Positions 49,382-57,172 of a DNA stretch of 64,000 bases are shown in pieces. Every line of letters begins with the position of its first letter. The first letter of the stretch is position 1. The translations under genes were made by a program, and so were the position numbers. The notes under the pieces are model-generated. The model saw only the letters and a list, made by a program, of their open reading frames with translations, had not been told where the DNA came from and did no database searches. Source of the stretch: Yersinia entomophaga (lineage in GTDB: Bacteria > Pseudomonadota > Gammaproteobacteria > Enterobacterales > Enterobacteriaceae); assembly GCF_001656035.1 (NCBI RefSeq), contig NZ_CP010029.1, positions 3,842,074-3,906,073 on the forward strand. The letters are read 5' to 3'.

Positions 49382-50178
49382 AACTACTCCTCCTTAAAAT
49401 TAGAATGCCCGCAATATATCGCAACAAAAGTAATTTTGTAAGGCTACCCTTGGTTATTGTTTGTTAATATTGATGAGCTTCATATTTTTACCAAATATAA
49501 CGTAATAAGTTGTTGTTGTAATGCTTTGCTGCTATTTTTTTATATTTCTTTAGCCAGTGTAATTAGCTTATTATTTAATTAAACATAGCGATATTGAGCT
49601 TATCTTATTGATCCTTCTTATTCGATTGAACTAATTGTTCAATAATATGAACAAATACATGTGCAAAAATAGAACGCTTGTCCCCTGTGTTTACAGAGTT
49701 TCTCTGTCATTTCGAAGATTCAGATATTACTTCATTGCTGCTTTTATCATCAGGTAAGTGTGGGTGAGTAGAGTGATTATCTTCATAAATGACTAAATCC
49801 AATAGACGCAGATTTATATTAATCTTGAGCCTGCGTCATTCTGACGTTAACTGCGGCTTAGCATCAATAATAGAGAGTAATATAATTCTTATATTGCTAT
49901 TCAAGCTGATTATAAAGTATTTAATTTTACACATATAATTAATTAAGTTGCTTATAGATGGTGAGGTTGGTTTGTTGTCTTTATGTAATTAATCACAAAA
50001 ATAAAATTCAATTACTAAGTATCAAAAAACTATAAATATCGATTAGATTATGTTCGTTAGCTCAAATCAACGGGCTTGAGGTTACCTGGATGAATAAAAT
50101 GGATGTTCAATGAAAACCTTCAGTTAGACAAAATAAATTCTTTGTTCTTTGTATTTAAAACACCAACGGAATCCGTTA
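49382..50178. other. Long AT-rich region upstream of the lysis cassette
   Basis: About 800 bp with no convincing gene on either strand. The strong AT content and position between a divergent regulator and a lysis operon suggest an H-NS-silenced control region with long leaders. I could not pick out promoters with confidence. Confidence 0.4.
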
Positions 50179-50331
50179 ATGGCAGCGAGCAGGATTTATA
50201 TTTTTGCTGCTTTTATCTGCTTTCTCAGCATCCAAGATCTATTTATCACGAATGGGGAGGGCTATGAAAAATTATCAGGAAAAAGGCTGGTGACGGCCAG
50301 ATTAAAGGGACGAGGCCGTAATGGCGAATGA
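50179..50331 (+). CDS. Possible small membrane protein before the lysis cassette
   Basis: A 50-codon frame begins MAASRIYIFAAFICFLSIQD and holds one hydrophobic segment (about residues 5-23) followed by a basic tail. GGA lies 7 nt upstream of the ATG. Inside it, in another frame, lies a 9-codon frame with a much better ribosome site (50264-50293). It may be a short lysis-related peptide or chance; I do not recognise it. Confidence 0.25.
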   Translation: MAASRIYIFAAFICFLSIQDLFITNGEGYEKLSGKRLVTARLKGRGRNGE

Positions 50332-50398
50332 TCCTCAGTGGTTTAAACAGTACGGAAATCAGAAAAACACGATTGTTCGCTGGCCCGTAAGGCCGTGA
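50321..50398 (+). CDS. 25-aa small ORF directly upstream of holin
   Basis: The frame reads MANDPQWFKQYGNQ and ends 21 nt before the holin ATG, with GAGG 5-6 nt upstream. It is too short to identify. It could be a leader peptide coupling translation into the holin gene. Confidence 0.25.
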   Translation: MANDPQWFKQYGNQKNTIVRWPVRP

Positions 50399-50419
50399 AG
50401 AACAGGATGGGGAGGGGAT

Positions 50420-50734
50420 ATGACGTTAAAGATTCCGACTGATACACAGGCAATTACCTGGTTAATTATTGGCCTTTTTTCAGCTTGGGGAGGTGTTGTG
50501 AGATATCTCATGGATATGCAAGGGCACAGGGGGAGTTGGAGTTGGATGGGAATAATAAGTCAGATCATTATTTCAAGCTTCACTGGCCTTTTGGGGGGAT
50601 TACTCAGCTTTGAAAATGGCAGTAGTCATTACATGACTTTTGCTATTGCAGGCTTATTTGGCACCTTGGGGAGTACGGCGTTGAGTTACCTGTGGCGGCG
50701 TTTCTTGGGGAGTCCGGAGAAAAATCGTGGGTAA
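50420..50734 (+). CDS. Phage-type holin
   Basis: This 104-aa small membrane protein has three hydrophobic segments (about 13-31, 43-62, 70-90), a polar N-terminus and a basic C-terminus (WRRFLGSPEKNRG): the layout of class I holins. GGGGAGGGG precedes the ATG. It overlaps the endopeptidase gene by 8 nt. It opens the inner membrane so the endopeptidase can reach the cell wall. No capsid, tail or replication genes accompany it, so this is not a prophage but a stand-alone cassette. Confidence 0.75.
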   Translation: MTLKIPTDTQAITWLIIGLFSAWGGVVRYLMDMQGHRGSWSWMGIISQIIISSFTGLLGGLLSFENGSSHYMTFAIAGLFGTLGSTALSYLWRRFLGSPEKNRG

Positions 50735-51116
50735 CTTTACTTTTAGTCAAATCAGTCAACGCAATCTACAAGGCATACACCCGGATCTCGTTCGGGTGGT
50801 GTACCTGGCACTCAAATTGTCCGAGGTGGATTTTCGCGTTATCGAAGGGCTGCGTGATAGCGCACGTCAACGGCAAATGGTGCTTAATGGCAAGAGCCAA
50901 ACGCTCAATAGCCGGCATCTTACCGGTCATGCGGTCGATTTGGCGCCTTGGTTCAACAACACGATTCCCTGGAACGATTGGGGAGCGTTTGCTCAGGTTG
51001 CAGCGGCGATGAAACAGGCGGCGAAGCAACTACAAATTCCTGTGATCTGGGGCGGTGACTGGACGACGCTTAAGGATGGGCCGCACTTTGAGTTGCCGAG
51101 GATGCAGTATCCATGA
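50727..51116 (+). CDS. M15 L-alanyl-D-glutamate endopeptidase (endolysin)
   Basis: This 129-aa peptidoglycan endopeptidase of the VanY/M15 (T5 endolysin, ChiX/ElyY-like) group has the zinc motif SRHLTGHAVD (62-71: H64 and D71 ligands), catalytic Asp/His region DGPHFEL (H120), and the conserved opening HPDLVRVVYLAL. It lacks a signal peptide, so export depends on the holin. The GTG start has GGAGAA upstream and overlaps holin by 8 nt and the spanin gene by 4 nt. Confidence 0.88.
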   Translation: MGNFTFSQISQRNLQGIHPDLVRVVYLALKLSEVDFRVIEGLRDSARQRQMVLNGKSQTLNSRHLTGHAVDLAPWFNNTIPWNDWGAFAQVAAAMKQAAKQLQIPVIWGGDWTTLKDGPHFELPRMQYP

Positions 51117-51514
51117 GTCTGCTCAGTGTTTTGAAACGTGGTCTGCTACTTGCCACGCTATTTGCGGTTTTGGTTGGCGGGCTGTGGGTTGCTCAACTGA
51201 AAAAGACCGCGACATTACTGAATTCTGAAAATATCAGTCTGACGCAGCAGAATCAGCTTTATCTGCAACGGTTGCAAGGATATGACCAGCAGATGAAAAC
51301 ACTGGATGAGGCGTTAACCACTAATGCCATAACTCAGCGTCAGGCAGAGGAGAAATATCATGCGATCGAACAACAAATGCGGCGGCTGCTGGCTAATAGC
51401 CGCTGCGCTCGGGAGCCTGTGCCTGATGCTGTTATCCGGTTGCAGCAACGAGCACTTGGCCAAAGCCTGCCCGGTGCAGCCAATAGTACCGAAAGCGCTG
51501 CTATTGCCCCATGA
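51113..51514 (+). CDS. Inner-membrane spanin (Rz/LysB-like)
   Basis: This 133-aa protein has one N-terminal membrane helix (about 8-27) followed by a long heptad-rich periplasmic coiled coil (about 30-95), as in i-spanins. It overlaps the endopeptidase gene by 4 nt (ATGA) and contains the Rz1-like gene in another frame. Its likely role is to bridge the envelope and disrupt the outer membrane together with the partner lipoprotein. Confidence 0.78.
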   Translation: MSLLSVLKRGLLLATLFAVLVGGLWVAQLKKTATLLNSENISLTQQNQLYLQRLQGYDQQMKTLDEALTTNAITQRQAEEKYHAIEQQMRRLLANSRCAREPVPDAVIRLQQRALGQSLPGAANSTESAAIAP

Positions 51515-51644
51515 TCCCCCGTTATTTAACGTCACAAAGTGGGGGGACTATCCCGGTTATGTGGAAGAATTAAATCTATCGTTGGCGCGTTGTAATGCAG
51601 ATAAAACGGCGGTGGCCCAAATAATGTCTCCCCAAAAAGGATAA
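51360..51644 (+). CDS. Outer-membrane spanin lipoprotein (Rz1/LysC-like)
   Basis: This 94-aa lipoprotein has signal sequence and lipobox LLSGC (modified Cys28), then a short periplasmic part with a proline-containing segment (LLLPHDPPLFNVTKW). It starts inside the i-spanin gene in a different frame and extends 130 nt beyond it, the classic overlapping Rz/Rz1 architecture. No ribosome site of note precedes the ATG at 51360; a start a few codons downstream is possible. Confidence 0.78.
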   Translation: MRSNNKCGGCWLIAAALGSLCLMLLSGCSNEHLAKACPVQPIVPKALLLPHDPPLFNVTKWGDYPGYVEELNLSLARCNADKTAVAQIMSPQKG

Positions 51645-51899
51645 ATCTCTCTTTTAGTCAATTCAGACAAGGGCATTGACTCTATAAGATTGGCAAACAT
51701 GGATTTACCGATTTTGTACTCAATATCGAGGCGCTGCCGTAAGCATGCCTGGCAAAAGCAGGATAATAGGTTATTGGTTGCGAAAGAAACACGGCGGTTA
51801 GGGGCGCTCTTCGCTAGGATGACAGTCAAGCTTACTGCAAAAAGAAATCTATGCTGGCACAAATCCGATGGCAAAAAGTAGGCGCGTTATGTTTCGCTC
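51645..51899. other. Unassigned region after the lysis cassette
   Basis: About 255 bp with a 63-codon open frame (51690-51881) that has basic, Cys-containing content but no recognisable domain. It may be a gene fragment at the edge of decayed island DNA. Confidence 0.3.
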
Positions 51900-52325
51900 T
51901 TGGTGGGCTGCAATATATTTTTGCTTTCTTTTTTCTTATCAGAACAAGGTTTCATCAAATCGCTTGAAAGAGTACTTAACATAAGTTATCGAGAGCGTGT
52001 ATATAGTATTATATATGATAACTTACACGCGGGGTGTAACTTAAATAAGGCTGCAGACTTATTAGGTATAAGTTCTGCAACCTTAAAACGTAAGTTGCAA
52101 ATGGAGAATACAACATTCACAGCAATATTATTAGATGTAAGAATGAACCATGCTTTAAGTTTATTAAGAAATTCATCTCTTTCAATTTCACAAGTGTCTT
52201 ATAAAAGTGGGTTTTATTCTGTATCGAATTTTTGTTCAAAATTTAAACGATATTTTGGTTTGTCACCAAAGCAAGTTTCGAAGAAATTAACCAAGAACAT
52301 TAAACTTGAAGTTTTGAAGTTTTGA
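51900..52325 (+). pseudogene. AraC-family regulator, N-terminally truncated fragment
   Basis: The C-terminal double helix-turn-helix of an AraC/XylS regulator, GadX-like in style, is intact: LNKAADLLGISSATLKRKL, FTAILLDVRMNHALSLLRNS, ISQVSYKSGFYSVSNFCSKF and FGLSPKQV. The N-terminal effector domain (normally 120-170 aa) is missing, and the frame opens only with a TTG and no ribosome site. It is much more AT-rich than the core genes. The stop codon and last residues lie inside an octamer repeat, so copy number changes alter the C-terminus. It may still bind DNA if expressed; I treat it as a fragment. Confidence 0.6.
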
Positions 52326-52339
52326 AGTTTTGAAGTTTT
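52308..52339 (+). repeat. Octanucleotide tandem repeat, 4 x GAAGTTTT
   Basis: Four perfect copies of GAAGTTTT cover the 3' end and stop codon of the AraC fragment. Confidence 0.85.
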
Positions 52340-52380
52340 GACATCCTTCCTGCCCTAAATGATAGGGATTCCTACTGCGT
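52340..52380. mobile_element. Possible IS200/IS605-family end remnant
   Basis: GACATCCTTCCTGCCC followed by TAGGGATTCCTAC, with a small hairpin CCCTA / TAGGG, resembles the subterminal hairpin end of IS605-type elements. No transposase frame is attached. This is weak and based on memory of such ends. Confidence 0.3.
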
Positions 52381-52432
52381 TCAGGCTATCACCTGAATTA
52401 TTTCGGTGGGTTTACTAGAGGCGAGAACAGAG

Positions 52433-52970
52433 ATGCTTAAACTGAAAGCGCAGCCTAAACTTGCTGAGGAAGAACGAGATATTCTGAAAAAGGTAGCGCG
52501 GTACTTTGCAAGAGAGCCAGACTAAGGTACCGCTTCATCAACGATCACCAAGATGTCTGGTCGATCGCAGCTACGCGCACCTGGCAAGGCTGGCTCTACA
52601 TGTTCGTGGTCATCGATCTTTTCTTTGCGTGTAATTTGGTAGGTTGCTCAATGAAACCGACGCTGTCACGTGAACTTGCACTGGACGTATTGCTGATGGC
52701 CGTCTGGCGGCGTATACCTGCGGAAAGCGTCATTTTACACAGGATCCCAGAACTGTCAGTATGGTAGCGATGACTGGCAACGGTTCAGCTGGGACAATAA
52801 CCGGATCCGAGTATAAGTCGACGTGGCAGCTGCTGGGATAATTGCTGTGGTAGAATTGTTCTTCAGCCCCTAAAAAAAGAACGTATCAGAAATCGAATCT
52901 CTAAAACCAGAGACATGGCCCAGGCGGATAGCTTCGATTATATCGAATTGTTCTACAACCTTACCGACGC
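52433..52970 (+). mobile_element. Degenerate IS3-family insertion sequence remnant
   Basis: Pieces of an IS3-family transposase appear in order across several frames: the end of OrfA (LAEEERDILKKVARYFAREP), then OrfB pieces RFINDHQDVWS, RTWQGWLYMFVVIDLFF, SMKPTLSRELALDVLLMAVW, KKERIRNRISKTRDMAQADS and FDYIELFYN. Stops, frameshifts and internal deletions separate them, and part of the DDE core is gone. It cannot transpose. Confidence 0.75.
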
Positions 52971-53044
52971 CACCGTCATGTCGAGAGCTTTTAATAACTT
53001 TCATTAGTGCTCAGAAAAGCAAGATAATACTTTATTTCAAACTC

Positions 53045-53200
53045 TTAAAGTGTTTCACCACAGGCCAGTTGTTCAGCGATGCATTTAGGTGTATTCCCTT
53101 GGCCTGTCCACGTCCTTTTCTCACCTTTTTCATCGAGATACTCATATTTTTACGGGCTCCGGGGCTTCCTATATTTATGGGTAATGCCAACGCCAGCAAC
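53045..53200 (-). pseudogene. H-NS family C-terminal domain remnant
   Basis: Read on the minus strand, KYEYLDEKGEKRTWTGQGNT then PKCIAEQLACGETL and a stop is the H-NS DNA-binding domain; the core TWTGQGNTP matches H-NS TWTGQGRTP. Directly upstream a run of five A breaks the frame (the preceding frame reads GSPGARK, like an H-NS linker). The N-terminal oligomerisation domain is absent. It is probably a relic of an island-borne H-NS paralogue. Confidence 0.65.
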
Positions 53201-53219
53201 CAATGCTAACGGGTCAGTT

Positions 53220-53520
53220 CCGTCTTAACTGTGTCTGAAAGTATGGGGATATGCTGTCAATGGAGAACTCAATACCTAGATTGCGGGTATTACCTAAGGC
53301 TTCTTTCAGCCAGTTGCGCGCGGTGTCGTCGGAGATCTCCCATACTGGTTCCGTCCCATAGCGTGTGAAGGTCGCTAAGTGGTCGCGCCGCCGTCGTGAA
53401 AACTGGCATCGAGCAGAGGTATCGTTCTTTTCACAGGCGTATCTTTGCCGTGCGGCCGGGTTTACCGGCCGTATGATTTTTCTGTTTCAAATAGCGCAGG
53501 CTTTCGGTATAACCGATGAA
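53220..53520 (-). pseudogene. Tyrosine recombinase (integrase) remnant beside tRNA-Asn
   Basis: The minus strand reads, across frameshifts, SLRYLKQKNHTAGKPGRTAK, then VKRTIPLLDASFHDG, then RDHLATFTRYGTEPVWEISD and DTARNWLKEALG, ending near SIDSISPYFQ. This pattern (PLLDxxF, then WxxxDDTARNWL and a degenerate S-PHxFRH region) is that of phage/plasmid tyrosine recombinases. Catalytic residues at the end are lost. It lies about 45 bp from the 3' end of tRNA-Asn copy 3, where an island integrase is expected. Confidence 0.55.
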
Positions 53521-53524
53521 AAGC

Positions 53525-53557
53525 AAAAAACCCGACTAAGTTTCCTTAATCGGGCTT
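53525..53557 (-). terminator. Terminator of tRNA-Asn copy 3
   Basis: This is the same hairpin as at copy 2 (stem CCCGATTAAG / CTTAGTCGGG, GAAA loop, T6) on the minus strand. Confidence 0.85.
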
Positions 53558-53565
53558 CTCTAATA

Positions 53566-53641
53566 TGGCTCCTCTGACTGGACTCGAACCAGTGACATAC
53601 GGATTAACAGTCCGCCGTTCTACCGACTGAACTACAGAGGA
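53566..53641 (-). tRNA. tRNA-Asn(GTT), copy 3
   Basis: This 76-nt tRNA is identical to copies 1 and 2. Its 3' side (lower coordinates) carries the integrase remnant and decayed island DNA; its 5' side carries the conserved mtfA-serU core. Confidence 0.97.
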
Positions 53642-53812
53642 ATCGTGTGAACGGGGCGCATAATATCCAGAGGCACCTGAACTGTCAACGCTAAATTCAG
53701 TAGAAATGCGCGTTTGCTCAGCATCTGAGCAAAAAATGCAGATTCGGTTGGAAAAACAAATGCTAGCGTTGAAAAATTCGTCAATATATTGAAATCAGAT
53801 GAAAAATTACCG

Positions 53813-54595
53813 TTAGCTCTCTGTCAGCTGGCTTTCCCATCTTTTCAGACGGGCGAGGGGGTCTTGCAAATAAAACCGACAGAAATGGTGATAAACTGCC
53901 GGGAAGCGTGAGGCTAAAAGCTCCGGCGCGCTAAAGAAATATTCTGAAAGCACAGCGAAACATTCCGCCGGATCGCTAGCGGCATAGGCATCCATACTGG
54001 CTCCCTCAACGCCGACCATATCAATCTCGTCCTGAATATTATCCATTGCGCGGTGTAAATCGAATTCCCACGCCGCGACGTCACGCATGGGAATGGGAGG
54101 GACGCCGTTGGAATTACCGCCGTTGCGCATATCCAATTTGTGAGCCGCCTCGTGAATCACCAGATTAAAGCCGGAGAGATCGAAAGAATCTTGAATATCC
54201 TGCCAGTTTAAAACAATCGGCCCCTGTTCCCAGCTTTGTCCCGACTGCACCGTTTGGCCGCTGTGCACCAGCCCCAGATCATCCTGCCAGTCGTCTTCTA
54301 CGATAAATGGGGCAGGGTAGATCAGGACTTCGTGAAAACCATCTAACCACCGCGCACCGAGTTCCATCACCGGCAGAGCAAATAACAGCGCCAAACGAGC
54401 CTGCATCAGTGCGGTTAACTCCAAGCCCTGCAAAGGTACCATGCGTTTCTGCTGTAAAATCTGGCTGGCGACGGTGACTAACCGTTGCTGCTCCGCTTCA
54501 TCCAATGGAGAAAGTAAAGGAATAGCCAGTGCTTCATGCCATTGCATCAGCACTTCCGCTTGCGGTTGATTTGCTTTCCACAGCCACTTCATCAT
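53813..54595 (-). CDS. mtfA: Mlc titration factor A, zinc peptidase
   Basis: This 260-aa cytoplasmic zinc aminopeptidase-like protein (E. coli MtfA/YeeI, 265 aa) binds the glucose repressor Mlc and so modulates ptsG. The zinc motif HEAAH is at residues 148-152, and the downstream Glu ligand region is [16 protein letters not shown]. Other conserved parts are [15 protein letters not shown] and [20 protein letters not shown]. The start at 54595 (MMKWLWK) matches the family; the longer frame does not. It lies between tRNA-Asn and tRNA-Ser as in E. coli. Confidence 0.93.
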   Translation of the reverse strand: MMKWLWKANQPQAEVLMQWHEALAIPLLSPLDEAEQQRLVTVASQILQQKRMVPLQGLELTALMQARLALLFALPVMELGARWLDGFHEVLIYPAPFIVEDDWQDDLGLVHSGQTVQSGQSWEQGPIVLNWQDIQDSFDLSGFNLVIHEAAHKLDMRNGGNSNGVPPIPMRDVAAWEFDLHRAMDNIQDEIDMVGVEGASMDAYAASDPAECFAVLSEYFFSAPELLASRFPAVYHHFCRFYLQDPLARLKRWESQLTES

Positions 54596-54683
54596 CGTGT
54601 CGCTCGCAATGTGATTTCTTGGGTACCAAGGCAGGATGTTGTAAACATGCCGTAAAAAAGAGCATGATGGCAACTATAAGCAC

Positions 54684-54773
54684 GGAGAGATGCCGGAGCG
54701 GCTGAACGGGACGGTCTCGAAAACCGTTGAGGGGGAAACCCCTCCGAGGGTTCAAATCCCTCTCTCTCCGCCA
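54684..54773 (+). tRNA. tRNA-Ser(CGA)
   Basis: This 90-nt class II tRNA has acceptor GGAGAGA / TCTCTCC with discriminator G and an encoded CCA. The anticodon loop CTCGAAA carries CGA, followed by a long variable arm (GAGGGGGAAACCCCTC) and the T arm GGTTCAAATCC. It equals E. coli serU in position beside mtfA, divergent from it. Confidence 0.96.
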
Positions 54774-55575
54774 CTATTCAATCAGTTAGGCGAGATTTTT
54801 TCAGCGACCCGCATCACAGTTAGTCTATTGTCGATATGTCGGGCTGCCATATTTATGGGCGACTTCACTTTTTTATTCGGTCAATAGGTGTCCAAAATCA
54901 GTGAAATATTATTTCACTCGAGCGCCCGGTAATCGCTTATCCTACGATGTAACACAAATGGCTAGCTGGGCTACGTGCTTGGGTAGTAAAAATGATGAGC
55001 GGTGTTTTGTTTATAAGTAAAATCCAATAGGACTACTTAGATTATAGTAGACTTTGAATTTTCATATAACCTATAGCGCGAGCCACGCGGCTACTTAAAT
55101 ATGGACTAAGAGATAATTAACGCTTGGGGGCGAATAAAAAGAATCTCTACAATAGAAGGCGTAGGATTCAAAAACGGCGCGGAAGCGACTAATGAAATCA
55201 TTCAATCTGGTATCTAACCTACCCTCTTACATACTGATATTTTAGAGGAATAATTACTCAGGCGCTTGACCCGGAAAGCTTACTCAGACAGAAAGCGCAC
55301 TTGGCTAGATATGCCCGCCCATTGCTGCTGATTTGAAAAATCTGCTGTCGGAAGAATAGGTAAGGAATATCCAGGGCTATTCAGAAAACGTTTAGCGCCC
55401 AATCTGGAAGTTTCTGTAACCGCTATAGAAAAAAAGTCTGCTAACAGGCGGTGATATAACTTATCGCTTTAACCTATGGAATTTAATTGCTTATATCACG
55501 GTAACTTACTTTACCTTCAAGTTTCTTGGTCTATCTTTGCTAAGCTAAATAGATAAACTAAAGGAGCATAAGAAG
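54774..55575. other. Gene-free region downstream of tRNA-Ser
   Basis: About 800 bp without an intact gene. Short frames, for example around 55107-55217 (reading INAWGRIKRISTIEGVGFKN then a stop) and 55265-55340, look like pieces of decayed coding DNA, but I cannot name a family. Being just downstream of a tRNA gene, an old integration event is plausible. AAGGAG at its right end is the ribosome site of the next gene. Confidence 0.35.
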
Positions 55576-56562
55576 ATGCAAATTCCCCCTAAACCTCCGA
55601 ATGAGAACGCTCGTATTGCGACACTGCTCGCTTATAATATTCTTGATACTTCTCCCGAAGAACGTTTTGATCGAATCACTCGGCTAGCAAAACGCTTATT
55701 TAATGTCCCTATTGCCTTGATATCCTTGGTTGATGTTAACCGCCAGTGGTTTAAATCCAGCGTAGGTCTGGCCGAGTCGGAAACATCGCGAGATATCTCG
55801 TTTTGCGGTCATGCGATTTTGGAAGAGGGGATTTTGATGGTGCCCGATGCGTTAACCGATCAGCGCTTTTGCGATAATCCCTTGGTGATCGATGCACCGG
55901 GCATTCGTTTTTATGCGGGTTGCCCGTTAGTGGTGCCAAACGGTAGTAAGCTGGGCACTTTGTGTCTGATTGATGTAGAGCCGCGCTCTTTGGATGAAAC
56001 CGATCAGCAGCTATTATGTGATCTGGCAAAAATGGCTGAGCAAGAAATTGCCGCGGTACAATTGGCTACTATTGACGAGTTGACGCAGTTGACCAATAGA
56101 CGCGGTTTCGAAATATTGGCACAACATGCGTTAACTTATTGCGTACATAATAATATTCCGGCCAGCGTCGTGTTTTTTGATCTTAATAATTTTAAAGCGA
56201 TCAATGATAATTTTGGTCACGCCGAAGGTGATAAAGCTTTAATGACTTTCGCGGACGAACTGCAACTATTCTTCAGTGAGACTGACATCGTTGCCCGCTT
56301 AGGGGGAGATGAATTTGTGGCGCTACTGACGGCATCTAGCTGCAAAGATATGGTGGACATACTCAGTCGCTTTAAAATTGCCTTAGAGCAAAGAAATCGT
56401 CGTGAACGACGAGGGTATGATATCTGTTTCAGCGTGGGTTATGCTAACTGCGATTTTGATAAGTTCACTACAATAAAAGCATTACTAGCTGTTGCAGATT
56501 CTTCTATGTATACACATAAACTAGAGTTACGCGATAAACGGAAATCTCAACATAAGAACTGA
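55576..56562 (+). CDS. GAF-GGDEF diguanylate cyclase
   Basis: This 328-aa cytoplasmic signalling protein makes c-di-GMP. An N-terminal GAF domain (about 15-160; WFKSSVGLAESETSRDISFC typical) precedes a GGDEF domain (about 165-325) with DELTQLTNRRGF, FFDLNNFKAINDNFGHAEGD and the intact active site GGDEF at 243-247. The inhibitory I-site RxxD is SETD (234-237), so product feedback inhibition is probably absent. There is no membrane segment. AAGGAG precedes the ATG. It is monocistronic; the ligand of the GAF domain is unknown. Confidence 0.9.
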   Translation: MQIPPKPPNENARIATLLAYNILDTSPEERFDRITRLAKRLFNVPIALISLVDVNRQWFKSSVGLAESETSRDISFCGHAILEEGILMVPDALTDQRFCDNPLVIDAPGIRFYAGCPLVVPNGSKLGTLCLIDVEPRSLDETDQQLLCDLAKMAEQEIAAVQLATIDELTQLTNRRGFEILAQHALTYCVHNNIPASVVFFDLNNFKAINDNFGHAEGDKALMTFADELQLFFSETDIVARLGGDEFVALLTASSCKDMVDILSRFKIALEQRNRRERRGYDICFSVGYANCDFDKFTTIKALLAVADSSMYTHKLELRDKRKSQHKN

Positions 56563-57172
56563 GCTAATGTTTCGGTTTTGCTGTCATGGTTTGAATCAAC
56601 AAGAGTGCAAATATCCTTTGGAACTACGTTATCCTATGGCAATCGTTGGTCTATAAAGATAAAAACAACTGACGTACGCACGAAATATTTAAAATGAACT
56701 AAATAAGGTTAATAAATTAGCCAGTATCTCTACTAGAAGGCCTCGCTTGAACGAGGCTTTGTTGTTTAATAAACAGGAATAGTTAATCCCACCCTATTGC
56801 ATTATTCTCAATCAACAATAGATTACTAATGGCACTTCGGTTATTTCCCTCAACCGGAGGGATGTATTTAGTTATGTAGATCATCGGTCAACGATATCGA
56901 TGAGACACTCTAGGCCTATCTATAGCAAACAATTTAGCTCCATTTCCCAGTTTTTTTATTCATTGAGATATTTGCACGGTATCGCTCGAAAATTAGCCAG
57001 ATAGGTCGTGGCTTAACTTGATGAAAATGCATGCAAATTAGGTATTAAGATATACATTATTCATCTATGTTGTTTAAGATTTTACATGTAATATTATTTT
57101 GAACCGGCCAATCCAGCACCGTATAGCATAGATAAGAATCGCAATTAATTTTTAATTAAGGAATAGCATCGA
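56563..57172. other. Intergenic region with one hairpin
   Basis: About 610 bp with no gene. A hairpin GCCTCG / CGAGGC followed by TTTGTTGTTT (56740-56766) may terminate the cyclase transcript. The right half should hold the lipoprotein promoter; no MetJ box was seen. Confidence 0.4.

Noticed and set aside
50149..50178. TTG-initiated extension of the small frame upstream of holin
   Set aside because: No ribosome site for the TTG; the internal ATG at 50179 is the only plausible start, and even that is doubtful.
50420..51644. Interpretation as an active prophage
   Set aside because: Only lysis genes are present; there are no capsid, tail, replication or intact integrase genes within reach.
52433..52970. 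An intact transposase gene
   Set aside because: Transposase pieces lie in different frames with stops and deletions, so only a remnant is called.
54690..54887. 65-codon open frame on the plus strand
   Set aside because: It starts inside tRNA-Ser; it is a shadow of the tRNA.
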